Shown: positions 8,328 through 16,698 of the stretch, piece by piece
Layout: each line of letters opens with the position of its first letter
Numbering within the stretch: the first letter of the stretch is position 1
Source of the DNA: a virus
IMG/VR virus record: IMGVR_UViG_3300033571_020201
Coordinates: 1-55,214 of that record
Strand: one strand, 5' to 3'
Length of the DNA: 55,214 nt
Made by a program: the position numbers and the translations under genes
Notes under the pieces: generated by a model
Seen by the model: only the letters and a program-made list of their open reading frames with translations
Database searches by the model: none
Told to the model about the DNA's origin: nothing

Positions 8328-9450
8328 AATCTTCAAGAATTTCATCTACTTCATCATCTTGCTCTTCTTGTGATGAGTTAGATGTCGAGTACTTCCATTC
8401 AACCGCAATTTTCTTTTCGAGCTCTGGTATGAATGTATTTTCCCATAAATCAACATTCTTTCTAAAATTTTTGTAGTATCCTAGCTTAGTGCCATCTGGC
8501 AGCTGGTAAGTTGAACCAGTTTGAACAAGAATACCGAAACCAACAAGTAGATCGAGCAGGCCGTGATACTTGTTCAATCCATTGGCAAACGAAAGGTACA
8601 TCTCTACTTCAAGATATTGCTTAATGAATCGATTTTTACGCGTAAGAGCTCTTAGAATAACACCGCTATAACTCTTCTGACCGACTGCAATTGTCTTATC
8701 GATCGTCTTGCCGCCATCATCCTTCATAGGCTTACGAGCGATCTGTACAGTTACAGATGGGAGATAAATTACAGACTTACCACCTGGCATATTTTTCTCT
8801 AATGATGGGAAGAGCTCCATCGGGTTATCGTACACATGCGATGTACAGATAACTGTAGTACGTGTAAGAGCACCCATATTAGTTAAAGTTTGCATAAGCG
8901 TTTTCATCGCTCTAGCTTTAGTACCCGTATCCTGACTTGTATTATCTTTATCCATTCGCTTAAAATCCATCTCTGACTGAAGGTTACTCAGAGAGTCTAC
9001 AGCGATAACGAACTGACCACTTAACTGCTTCTCTTCTACTCTGTTGAGGAAATTAAAAATAGAATTACGTGTCTGTTCGATAGTCTTACACGGCACATAT
9101 TTTACTTTTGAAATATCTAGACCTGCAGCTTCTGCACTCTCCGGATCAACAGCATTCTCAGTATCAAAGATAACTACATGCTTACCCATCTGCTGAGCAT
9201 TCGCCAAAATGCGCAACAAGAAACCTGTCTTAAATGTTTGTGATTCGCCAGCAAGAACAGTTACTCTTCCAGCTGGAATACCTTTGAAGCACGAGCCAGA
9301 TATAATTGCGTTAAGTGCATATGAGCCTGTATCGATCCAATCATCAACCCTACTCAGGGTACTCTTATCTAGCCATGTTGCATAAGGATTAGCTTCATTT
9401 AGCAAATCCAAAGCTGATTCTACTTCTTTTTCAATTGAACTTTTTGCCAT
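8305..9450 (-). CDS. uvsX: RecA-like recombinase UvsX
   Basis: 381 residues, matching the UvsX length. It forms filaments on single-stranded DNA and drives strand exchange, partnering UvsY and gp32. Walker A-like GESQTFKT is near residue 73, HVVIFDTENAVDPE follows as in UvsX/RecA, FVIAVDSLSNLQSE (Walker B) is near residue 150, and the TRTTVICTSHVYDN strand is near residue 200. The C-terminus is acidic (EEQDDEVDEILEDYE). An 11-base inverted repeat overlapping its promoter lies just before the start. Confidence 0.93.
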   Translation of the reverse strand: MAKSSIEKEVESALDLLNEANPYATWLDKSTLSRVDDWIDTGSYALNAIISGSCFKGIPAGRVTVLAGESQTFKTGFLLRILANAQQMGKHVVIFDTENAVDPESAEAAGLDISKVKYVPCKTIEQTRNSIFNFLNRVEEKQLSGQFVIAVDSLSNLQSEMDFKRMDKDNTSQDTGTKARAMKTLMQTLTNMGALTRTTVICTSHVYDNPMELFPSLEKNMPGGKSVIYLPSVTVQIARKPMKDDGGKTIDKTIAVGQKSYSGVILRALTRKNRFIKQYLEVEMYLSFANGLNKYHGLLDLLVGFGILVQTGSTYQLPDGTKLGYYKNFRKNVDLWENTFIPELEKKIAVEWKYSTSNSSQEEQDDEVDEILEDYETVEDS

Positions 9451-9452
9451 AT

Positions 9453-9487
9453 ACTAGATTATACTATAATAATCATTATAATCTAGT
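9453..9487. repeat. 11-base perfect inverted repeat overlapping the uvsX promoter
   Basis: ACTAGATTATA (9453-9463) and TATAATCTAGT (9477-9487) are exact reverse complements, 13 bases apart. The arms contain the proposed -35 and -10 elements of uvsX, so the repeat could be an operator for a dimeric regulator. Confidence 0.7.
9458..9485 (-). promoter_or_regulatory. Early/middle promoter for uvsX
   Basis: Minus strand: TAGATT (9480-9485), 16-base spacer, TATAAT (9458-9463), then 7 bases to the ATG. The -35 differs by one base from the TTGATT seen before other early genes. Confidence 0.55.
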
Positions 9488-9490
9488 GTC

Positions 9491-9706
9491 TCATTTACCT
9501 TTCTTTTTGCGTCCACTCTTCATATTTGCGCACCAGTGAGCCATACGTTGTCTTTCACCACTACTATTTTTAGCAATCTTACGTAGCTCTGTTACACTCT
9601 TTTTACAGTTGACACCTTTTCTTTTTGCTAAACCTTTACGGCCTGGCTTTTTACCATCAGCGTAATTTTCAGTTAATAACATATTCACTAGTTCGTCAAA
9701 GCTCAT
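9491..9706 (-). CDS. Small basic late protein with targeting-like N-terminus
   Basis: 71 residues, very rich in Lys and Arg. It begins MSFDELVNMLLTE then N, a short amphipathic peptide ending in L-T-E, as expected for a gp21 protease site. The remainder (GRKGLAKRKGVNC..., ending in NMKSGRKKKGK) is basic and has a QRMAHWCANMKSGR segment I associate with small proteins of aquatic T4-like phages. A late promoter ends 5 bases upstream on the minus strand, within an otherwise early region. A packaged DNA-binding head protein is the likely role. The N-terminal peptide nearly repeats inside the protein at 30008-30346. Confidence 0.75.
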   Translation of the reverse strand: MSFDELVNMLLTENYADGKKPGRKGLAKRKGVNCKKSVTELRKIAKNSSGERQRMAHWCANMKSGRKKKGK

Positions 9707-9711
9707 AACTC

Positions 9712-9719
9712 TATTTATA
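9712..9719 (-). promoter_or_regulatory. Late promoter TATAAATA (minus strand)
   Basis: Exact late consensus read leftward, ending 5 bases before the ATG at 9706. It is the clearest late promoter on this strand. Confidence 0.75.
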
Positions 9720-9739
9720 CAAAATAAAAAGACTACTCT

Positions 9740-9747
9740 ATAAATAT
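9740..9747 (+). promoter_or_regulatory. Late promoter TATAAATA
   Basis: Exact consensus, ending 5 bases before the ATG at 9753. It lies back to back with the minus-strand late promoter 20 bases away. Confidence 0.75.
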
Positions 9748-9752
9748 TTTTT

Positions 9753-10400
9753 ATGATACTAGACGTACCTACACACCAACTTAAATTAACTGGAGTTTAT
9801 AAAATAACAAATATTATAACTGAAAAAGTTTACATCGGCAGTACTACTAACAGTTTTTATAAGCGTTGGCAGGCTTATAAAAACTGTTATAAAAATAGCA
9901 TAAATAGAAAATTTCTAACAGCCATTAACAAATACGGTATAGAAAATTTTAAATTCTCTGTAATTGAGTTAGTTGGCGATAACAGTATTACAAGAGCAAG
10001 AGAAGAACACTACATACATATGTATAATGCTGTTAATAACGGTTATAATATTAAGTATACAGGATGTGGAGGGAATGGAGGTGCGAACAAAGGTAAGAAA
10101 TACCCTACGCCGTCAACTGAAATTGTCTTACGTAGAGCGATTGGTATTAGTGCTGCATCTCGCGGTAAACAAAAATCCAAATCGCACTGCGAAGCTATAT
10201 CTAGAGCAAAAAAAGGCTGTAAACCAACACACTCGCTCTTTGTGCAAATTTATGATATATATGAAGACAAAATACTTACCTTTAACTCTGCGACGGACGC
10301 TGCTAAAAAACTAGGCTGCAGTCTCGATTCAGTCTGCAGCCTAGTTAGAGGTAAAACAAAAGTACTTCTTAGAAGATTTAGTCGTCAGAAAATAACTTGA
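9753..10400 (+). CDS. GIY-YIG homing endonuclease with NUMOD-like C-terminus
   Basis: 215 residues. The catalytic domain has GVY at residues 14-16 and VYIG at 26-29, then SFYKRW, a helix with NKYGIENF, and REEHYIHMYNAVNNGYN containing the expected catalytic Glu. The C-terminal part (FNSATDAAKKLGCSLDSVCSLVRGK) resembles a NUMOD1 helix-turn-helix that contacts DNA. It is a free-standing, probably selfish gene lying opposite to its neighbours, with its own late promoter. Its 3' end overlaps the convergent gene by 23 bases and contains that gene's apparent terminator. Confidence 0.85.
   Translation: MILDVPTHQLKLTGVYKITNIITEKVYIGSTTNSFYKRWQAYKNCYKNSINRKFLTAINKYGIENFKFSVIELVGDNSITRAREEHYIHMYNAVNNGYNIKYTGCGGNGGANKGKKYPTPSTEIVLRRAIGISAASRGKQKSKSHCEAISRAKKGCKPTHSLFVQIYDIYEDKILTFNSATDAAKKLGCSLDSVCSLVRGKTKVLLRRFSRQKIT
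10305..10346 (-). terminator. Rho-independent terminator for the 10378-10713 gene, inside the homing endonuclease gene
   Basis: A perfect 13-base inverted repeat (10309-10321 and 10334-10346) with a 12-base loop. Read leftward, the stem runs into six T. It lies 32 bases past the stop of the minus-strand gene. Confidence 0.7.
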
Positions 10401-10713
10401 TTACCTCTGGTTCGTCCTGAGCAGGACGAGGAGTATTAAAGCTGTGATACTGCTTAATAATATCGCTATTAAGCTCTACAGAGCTTTCTACAATCGATGC
10501 ACGGTTAAAAGTCCAGTTATTTTGGGTTTTTGACTCAGGTGTCAAAAGCTCCATAAAAATATATGGAAATGATTGAACCTGTAACTGACTTTGATTAGGC
10601 TGTACATGTAGAATAATCGGATTGTTCAATGTAAGAGTTGCATCTGTTTTTTCAACAACTTTACCTACTACCACGCGACCGATATGGTCGATAATTACTT
10701 GAATGTCACTCAT
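10378..10713 (-). CDS. Hypothetical small beta-rich protein
   Basis: 111 residues, function unknown. The N-terminal half (IGRVVVGKVVEKTDATLTLNNP...) looks like alternating beta strands of an Sm- or SH3-like fold; the C-terminal part is polar and ends acidic (EVIKLFSDD). It has its own promoter (TTGAAA-N16-TATTAT, 7 bases before ATG) and its own terminator, so it is probably an early single-gene unit. Confidence 0.7.
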   Translation of the reverse strand: MSDIQVIIDHIGRVVVGKVVEKTDATLTLNNPIILHVQPNQSQLQVQSFPYIFMELLTPESKTQNNWTFNRASIVESSVELNSDIIKQYHSFNTPRPAQDEPEVIKLFSDD

Positions 10714-10720
10714 CTTGTTA

Positions 10721-10748
10721 ATAATAAACTATTAGTCTTCTTTTTCAA
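10721..10748 (-). promoter_or_regulatory. Early/middle promoter for the 10378-10713 gene
   Basis: TTGAAA (10743-10748), 16-base spacer, TATTAT (10721-10726), 7 bases to ATG. Confidence 0.55.
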
Positions 10749-10986
10749 CTTTTTGTTTTCCTTTTGTTTTATCAAAAGAAAGATCTACTCGCTCTCTCCA
10801 TGTAAGCAATGCGCGTCTCATACTTTCAATATCTTTGTGGTTATTAGTACCAGAACCATCATCAACTCCTTGCATGATGTTAGCTACTACCTGAAGTACT
10901 GCATTAATTCCATTTGCTTTTCCTCTCCAGTATGCTGGATGTGCCTTAGCTGTTTCATCATAAACCGGGTAATCTAAATATTCCAT
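10732..10986 (-). CDS. Hypothetical protein, 84 residues
   Basis: Family not recognised. It has a central helix (ANGINAVLQVVANIMQG) and a basic/acidic C-terminus. It lies between gp43 and the 10378-10713 gene, and its promoter places transcription start at the ATG. An early accessory protein is suggested by context only. Confidence 0.65.
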   Translation of the reverse strand: MEYLDYPVYDETAKAHPAYWRGKANGINAVLQVVANIMQGVDDGSGTNNHKDIESMRRALLTWRERVDLSFDKTKGKQKVEKED

Positions 10987-10992
10987 ACAAAC

Positions 10993-11020
10993 TATTTACA
11001 GTTATCACAAACTTTATCAA
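10993..11020 (-). promoter_or_regulatory. Early/middle promoter for the 10732-10986 gene
   Basis: TTGATA (11015-11020), 16-base spacer, TAAATA (10993-10998), 6 bases to ATG. The -10 also reads as a weak late-like TGTAAATA. Confidence 0.45.
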
Positions 11021-13620
11021 CTAAAAAGATCAGCGAGTTCAGTTCTAATATTCATACTAGGTTTACGAATCTGCCAATCAACACATTCATAAAATCTCTC
11101 GATAGACTGATATAGAATTTTCTCAAACATTTTCTCATAATCAATCTTAAAGAGGTCGCGAAACTCTTCTGGGTAGGTATATTTAAAACCAATAACATCA
11201 ATCTTATACTTGTTAGGTTGTTGCACATAAAGGTATCGCACCTTATCACCTGAGTTAATGACTTCATACTTATTATCAATACCTAGCTTATTAGTAAGAG
11301 TATTGTGAAGATACGCAGCCTTTACATGAATAGGTGTACCTTTACCTACATTCATATCCTTACACTTAGGACTGTACTTCTCGTACCCCTTTAACCCCAT
11401 AACTGATGCTATATCCTCTTCGGGCAAAGTCTTGAATATATCGTATGCCTCTTTCAGAGCCTTATTTGTTAACTGACGTGAGCGTGTAGTTAACATCGTC
11501 TCGATAATGTTCTTAGCGTAGGGTTTAACAGCATTTGGCATAGATGTACGAACAACCTCTACTCCTGTATACTTAAACTTATCCGACTTAATGCCTTCAT
11601 CATCGAGTACATGAATAACATATCGTTTCTTCTGTAACATCAACGCAGTATCTGCAATAGATTCACGTTTAAAGATAAATCTCGAATCTTTCGATCTCAG
11701 CGCACTTACAGCCCACTTGTTAATATTGTCATTAAGATAGTTTTCAATGTCTTGAATTGTTTTATAAAACTTATCAGTTATATTCTTTGACTCATCACAA
11801 AGCGGTACAGCATGTTCAATACACTTAAGTGAGAAGTAACAGCTATCAGTATCAGAATAAATCCAGCTACTATCAAGTTCAGATTGATCTGTTACACCGA
11901 AGTTGTCAGATAGAAACTGCTGCAGCAACTTACCAGCTTGCTTAATAACAGCTTGTCCGGTAAGTGTAACAGAGGAAGCAATATCGTCATCACCAATTGG
12001 AGCTTGTTTATTGCCCATGAACCCATATGTTGAGTTCAACAAAACCTTTTGAACCATCTGCAAGGTGTTAGCTCTTGATATCTCTACTGCTACCTGTCTG
12101 AGTTGTTTCTCTAGGTCAGCGTTTGACTTATCAGTTTTATATCTCTCATTTAGTTCGTACTGCTTCTTCTTGAGATCAGCTAGCTTACCCTTTACAATCT
12201 TACGTTGATCGTAATAGTAATCGAGAAACTCAGGTATAATACCTTTTCGTTTTTGGGTAAATAGGAAACCTGCTTTAGATAGAGCGCACTCCTCGTGCTT
12301 AATAAACTGTGCGAACTTCTCATTCGTAAGCGTTAGCGTTTTACCAGATACATGATGAATATTAACTGTACTATCGTTAACCTTCTCGACGCGTCCTACC
12401 TTTGTCTCTGGAGAGAGATTAAGAGAAATCATCACATTCGGGTATAGAGAGTTAGCATCGAAGGATACCACATTCGACTGAAACCCTCTCTTTGGCTCAG
12501 ACACATATGCACCAGGATTCTTACCACTATCTTGTTTACGTATAAAGGTTGATATAATCTCGCCTCTATTTCTCGCTCTAATAGTTAAAGCACCTGTAAT
12601 AACCGACAGAGTTCCCATTGCACCTTCTAAGGTCGTAAGACCAACATAAGAAAGCATCTTTAACAGGTTAACATATTGCAGCTTTTCTTCTAGCTTGACA
12701 ATAATGTTAACGTCCATAATGTTGTAATCAATGAACTTATTCCAGTCAGTATCAGCAAGAGTCGCAAGGTCAATATCACCATAATCGATCTTGTTCATAC
12801 CTAACTCGAGCTCACCAATAGCATCAAGCTTATATGACTCTCTCAACTTAAGACAGAAGCGTCTATAGATATCCATGTAGTCAATACACGATACACCTTC
12901 GATGTAATATCTCTTTTGTTGCTTGCCGTACTTACCTATAATCTCACGAAAATAAACACGTCCTGTTGGTGATAAGCGATTTACATAATCTTCACCCATT
13001 AGTCTCTCGCACCTATTAATAATGTAAGGTATGTCAAAGAACTCGGACGACCAGCCTGATAACACATCCGGGTAATCTTCTTCCAAATACTCGATAAACT
13101 TGATAAACAAATCGCGCTCATTCTTACAATGAGTATAAACAATATCTTTACGGTCCGTCTTATAAGCACCTGTACCAAATGTATAGTATGTCTTACTAAG
13201 AGTATCGTAACACGTAATTACATTAATCGGATGTGTTGGGTTATTGGTATCTGGAAACCCTTCATTCGATGGACTGTATGTCTCAATATCGAGAAATACT
13301 ACTTTGAGATCGTTCTTAGTAAATTCCGGTGTTTCATTGACCTTCCAAAATGTGTCTAATAGATACTGCTGCACAGTCGATATATTTTCATATATTCGTC
13401 TAATGCCAGATGTGTTTACAAACTTATTTCTATCATAAGATGTGTTAAACACCTTCTTTGTTACACGTGTCTGATAAATCGATTTTTTCTCACCCTTTGT
13501 ATCCTCCACATAAAGATAGGGACTAAAGGATGTATCGTAACTAACTCTGTTACCATCCTCGTCCCATGTAAAAAGCTTAATAGACCTTGATCGGCTATCG
13601 TATACTGCGTTCCTATACAT
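11017..13620 (-). CDS. 43: DNA polymerase, family B, gp43
   Basis: 867 residues, near T4 gp43 (898). It is the replicative polymerase with 3'-5' proofreading. Exonuclease motif I (FLDIETYS) is near residue 110, and WSSEFFDIPYIINRC follows. Polymerase motif A FDANSLYPNV is near residue 388, motif B KVLLNSTYGFMGN near 525, and motif C YSDTDS near 588, then a KKRYV segment. The last residues (ELADLFS) resemble the short hydrophobic clamp-binding tail of T4 gp43. No intein or split is seen. The promoter is TGGAAT-N16-TATACT. Confidence 0.96.
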   Translation of the reverse strand: MYRNAVYDSRSRSIKLFTWDEDGNRVSYDTSFSPYLYVEDTKGEKKSIYQTRVTKKVFNTSYDRNKFVNTSGIRRIYENISTVQQYLLDTFWKVNETPEFTKNDLKVVFLDIETYSPSNEGFPDTNNPTHPINVITCYDTLSKTYYTFGTGAYKTDRKDIVYTHCKNERDLFIKFIEYLEEDYPDVLSGWSSEFFDIPYIINRCERLMGEDYVNRLSPTGRVYFREIIGKYGKQQKRYYIEGVSCIDYMDIYRRFCLKLRESYKLDAIGELELGMNKIDYGDIDLATLADTDWNKFIDYNIMDVNIIVKLEEKLQYVNLLKMLSYVGLTTLEGAMGTLSVITGALTIRARNRGEIISTFIRKQDSGKNPGAYVSEPKRGFQSNVVSFDANSLYPNVMISLNLSPETKVGRVEKVNDSTVNIHHVSGKTLTLTNEKFAQFIKHEECALSKAGFLFTQKRKGIIPEFLDYYYDQRKIVKGKLADLKKKQYELNERYKTDKSNADLEKQLRQVAVEISRANTLQMVQKVLLNSTYGFMGNKQAPIGDDDIASSVTLTGQAVIKQAGKLLQQFLSDNFGVTDQSELDSSWIYSDTDSCYFSLKCIEHAVPLCDESKNITDKFYKTIQDIENYLNDNINKWAVSALRSKDSRFIFKRESIADTALMLQKKRYVIHVLDDEGIKSDKFKYTGVEVVRTSMPNAVKPYAKNIIETMLTTRSRQLTNKALKEAYDIFKTLPEEDIASVMGLKGYEKYSPKCKDMNVGKGTPIHVKAAYLHNTLTNKLGIDNKYEVINSGDKVRYLYVQQPNKYKIDVIGFKYTYPEEFRDLFKIDYEKMFEKILYQSIERFYECVDWQIRKPSMNIRTELADLFS

Positions 13621-13627
13621 CTATCAT

Positions 13628-13655
13628 AGTATAGGATAGTTCGTTAAGGATTCCA
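13628..13655 (-). promoter_or_regulatory. Early/middle promoter for gp43
   Basis: TGGAAT (13650-13655), 16-base spacer, TATACT (13628-13633), 7 bases to ATG. It overlaps the end of the upstream glycosyltransferase gene. Confidence 0.5.
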
Positions 13656-14882
13656 CTTCTTAAGATAGACTCTATCTGGAGAGCCAAACGGTGTTGTTTG
13701 CGCCTCTATATGACATCCAATGTTTTCTGGTCTCTCGAGGAATCGCGATTCTCCTATCTCGCGAAGCATAGCAATGTTATTATTGTATTGCTTGCGGTCT
13801 GATAGAATTTGATCAAGTTTTTGTTCGAGATCATCACCTGTTTTAAACTTGAGAAAATCTGGAGCATCTTTATAAGTCTCCATATCTTGTAAAAGACACG
13901 GTAAACCGAGTGTACATGCTTCAATATACTTAATGTCTGATTTTGATCTATTGAAGCTGTTATCAAGCAGTGGTGCAATCATGGCTTGTGCGTTAAGATC
14001 ATTAATAAATGATGGGTATTCTTGCAAGGATTTCCATGAATGGTATTCTATCTTACCTTGAATTACAAGATCTACTAGCTTCGGAGGATATGACCCAACA
14101 AAAATCCACTGATACTTGTTAACTGTCTTTCTCACCATATCAATAACATGCGAGAAGTCATCAATACCGTTGTTTTTATTATCAACATCGTAGTGTGCTC
14201 CTGAACCAGTATACAAGATCCGTGGCTTTCGCTTATTTTTTAAGTATTGATCTTTTATACGATTAGGGTTGTAGAGATGACCCATCCAAAAGTATGGTAC
14301 AAAGTTCGGAATTACAGTCACTTCTTTTTTACCCGTCTTTTCCTTGTAGAGATTGCGAATATAATCACAAGTAAGAGTGACTTCATCACACATATTGATC
14401 ATTTCGATACAGTTATTGCGTACCTCGTCTGTATCAAAAGCAAACTTAAATCTATTGTAATTTGGAATATCCTCTCTAAAAACAACATCATCTACCTCGT
14501 AAATCATTTTGAAGCCGTGTTCAGCGCCAATCTGTCTGATATACTTCATAAACTCCTTCTGCTCAGGAGATGCCTGCCTCTGAAATTTTACCGACTTTAC
14601 ACCAGCATACCAACGCGGGTCGAGTATCATTGATGTAACAGTGTTAGACATTCCTAATCCCATCATGTTAACTAGATACTCAGGCCACAGCAATCTATAT
14701 GCACCGCAACCTGAATAGTCGCCAGCGTAGTTTAAGAAACGCGGTGTGCTAGCTTCTACAGGAACTGGCTTAGATTTTTTCGCAGGCTCTGGCGCGAAAG
14801 CACCAAATGGAGTTACGAATGGTTGCGGATAAGGCGAGGAATTATACATATTAATATGTATATGAGAATTTGATCTTATCAA
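13644..14882 (-). CDS. GT-B glycosyltransferase (GT4-like) between gp43 and gp46
   Basis: 412 residues. After a Pro-rich N-terminus (about 1-45), a GT-B layout is seen: GDYSGCGAYRLLWP (nucleotide-sugar enzymes often have a Gly-rich loop here), KMIYEVDDVVF, VTVIPNFVP (the domain-linking NxV/P element), ILYTGSGAHYD at the start of the second domain, and SDIKYIEACTLGLPCLLQD, the usual E-containing donor-binding motif near residue 340. Donor and acceptor are unknown; DNA or virion glycosylation are both possible. Its 3' end carries the gp43 promoter. Confidence 0.8.
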   Translation of the reverse strand: MIRSNSHIHINMYNSSPYPQPFVTPFGAFAPEPAKKSKPVPVEASTPRFLNYAGDYSGCGAYRLLWPEYLVNMMGLGMSNTVTSMILDPRWYAGVKSVKFQRQASPEQKEFMKYIRQIGAEHGFKMIYEVDDVVFREDIPNYNRFKFAFDTDEVRNNCIEMINMCDEVTLTCDYIRNLYKEKTGKKEVTVIPNFVPYFWMGHLYNPNRIKDQYLKNKRKPRILYTGSGAHYDVDNKNNGIDDFSHVIDMVRKTVNKYQWIFVGSYPPKLVDLVIQGKIEYHSWKSLQEYPSFINDLNAQAMIAPLLDNSFNRSKSDIKYIEACTLGLPCLLQDMETYKDAPDFLKFKTGDDLEQKLDQILSDRKQYNNNIAMLREIGESRFLERPENIGCHIEAQTTPFGSPDRVYLKKWNP

Positions 14883-14883
14883 C

Positions 14884-16698
14884 TTATTCGGTGTAATTAA
14901 CTCGACGTGTTATACCGCCTGATTTCTCAAGGAAAATAATATCGCCCGTAACTGCTTTGAGCGATTCTTTTCTGTGTGATATTACATATACACACTCTGA
15001 AAGCTGTTCAGCACGCTCGAGAAGAATATCAGTTACAATCTCAATACCCCTACTATCAAAAGACGAGTCAAACAACTCGTCATAAATAGCTATATTGTAG
15101 CTAACACCTCCTTGAAGTCTACGTATATCAGAAAACGCAAACAAACATGCAAGGTCGATTGCTTTGCGCTCAGCTCCGGAGAAGTTGAAGTAGGAACAAA
15201 CCTTACCTTGATCGTTAACAATTTCTTCCTCAAAGTATTCATTAAATATACACTGCGAGTTAGAATCTAGCTTTTTAAGATAGTAATGCAATTTACTATT
15301 AAGTAGTTCGAGAAGTTTGTTTACAATATATGATTTAACGCCTTCCTCACTTACAATAAACTTAACTACATCAAGTTTAGATAAAGTCTTATTAAGCTTA
15401 TTTACACTATCGCTTACCTCATCTTTTTGTAAGCGAGCGTTATCAATATGAGAAGTAAACTCATCACTACTATCCTCTAGATGCTTCAAATCTTCATCAA
15501 GTTCATCTTGCCACTTATTCAATTGAGCTATACGGTCTTCGAGATTACGTAGTTTTTGAATATTGAGATTGTTAGCAACTATCTGTTTACGTGTTGTATC
15601 TATAGCTGTTTTTATTTTATTTCTCTTCTCTCTCAAGCTTTGAATAGCAAGATTTTCTACACTTAGATTATTAGTGCATTCAGTAATATCCTTTTTGATA
15701 GCAGTTTTTTCTGAATCAATAAGTTCTTTATCGTGCTCTGTTACAGGTCTTAAACAGACAGGGCATGTTGCATCTGATGTACCTATTGTTTTATACTTTG
15801 ATGCCTGCTGGTTTATATAGCTTTTAATATCAGCTATAGCTTCAACCTTCTGAGTAATCTCATCTTCAGTTTTACTATCTAACTCTTCAAGCTTACCAAT
15901 CGTCTCATTAGCTTTACTAACATCAACAATGCTAATATTTTCAATCTGTGCTGCTATATTAGTAATCTCATCTGCGTTACTTTTTTGACGAGACAAATAT
16001 AACTCTCTCTTTTCATTTTTACGCTCTTCGAGCTTTTGTTGTTGTGTAACAAACGAGTTATATGTCGAGGTTAACTCCTCGAGACGTGCATTGCCAATAT
16101 CATATTCTCTTTTAGTTTCAAGATACTCCTGTCTAATAGTTGAAACCATCTTACTAAAGACCTCCATACCAAAGATATCTTCGATAAACTTACGTTTCTC
16201 GACTTTATTCTTTGACATAAATGATGTAGCGTTATTAACAGACATAATAACGCAGTTTTGAAAGATAGATGTTGATGCACTCATAATACTACAGATATGC
16301 TTTGTAGTATTAGCAATACTATCTCTAGTAATATCTATATCATTTTCATAAAACTGAACCTTATTAGGATTTAGAGTTCTAATAATATGATATGAGTTCG
16401 AACCTGTAGTAGTCTCAACACGAAACCTTAACTCTGCTACTGCAGTACCACCAATAATATTGTTTACAATTAGATCTTTTTTAGGTAAAGGCCTTAGAGT
16501 CTCTCCAAAGATAGCAAAATTAATACCATCAGCGAGCGTGCTCTTTCCAATGCCATTCTGTCTATCAGGTTTATCGAGGTTATTGCCTGTAATAACATTA
16601 ATACCTGTGTTAAACTCTATTGAGACTGGTTCTTCTCCTACAGATAAGAAATTTTGTAGGACTATTTTATCAAAAATTACTCTCTTCATACTAAGCAA
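14884..16698 (-). CDS. 46: Recombination nuclease subunit gp46 (Rad50/SbcC-like)
   Basis: 604 residues, near T4 gp46 (560). It is an SMC-like ATPase that pairs with gp47 to resect DNA ends. Walker A NGIGKSTL is near residue 50, long coiled coils flank a zinc hook CPVC near residue 312, a signature-like FNFSGAERKAIDLACLFAF lies near 510, and Walker B IAIYDELFDSSFDSRG near 537. It overlaps gp47 by 13 bases. Confidence 0.94.
   Translation of the reverse strand: MLSMKRVIFDKIVLQNFLSVGEEPVSIEFNTGINVITGNNLDKPDRQNGIGKSTLADGINFAIFGETLRPLPKKDLIVNNIIGGTAVAELRFRVETTTGSNSYHIIRTLNPNKVQFYENDIDITRDSIANTTKHICSIMSASTSIFQNCVIMSVNNATSFMSKNKVEKRKFIEDIFGMEVFSKMVSTIRQEYLETKREYDIGNARLEELTSTYNSFVTQQQKLEERKNEKRELYLSRQKSNADEITNIAAQIENISIVDVSKANETIGKLEELDSKTEDEITQKVEAIADIKSYINQQASKYKTIGTSDATCPVCLRPVTEHDKELIDSEKTAIKKDITECTNNLSVENLAIQSLREKRNKIKTAIDTTRKQIVANNLNIQKLRNLEDRIAQLNKWQDELDEDLKHLEDSSDEFTSHIDNARLQKDEVSDSVNKLNKTLSKLDVVKFIVSEEGVKSYIVNKLLELLNSKLHYYLKKLDSNSQCIFNEYFEEEIVNDQGKVCSYFNFSGAERKAIDLACLFAFSDIRRLQGGVSYNIAIYDELFDSSFDSRGIEIVTDILLERAEQLSECVYVISHRKESLKAVTGDIIFLEKSGGITRRVNYTE

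Noticed and set aside
9453-9487. RNA hairpin hiding the uvsX start
   Set aside because: The promoter within the repeat would start transcription at the ATG, so the repeat is probably not in the uvsX mRNA; an operator is more likely.
14247-14633. 128-codon open frame on the plus strand
   Set aside because: Antisense shadow of the glycosyltransferase at 13644-14882; low-complexity hydrophobic translation.
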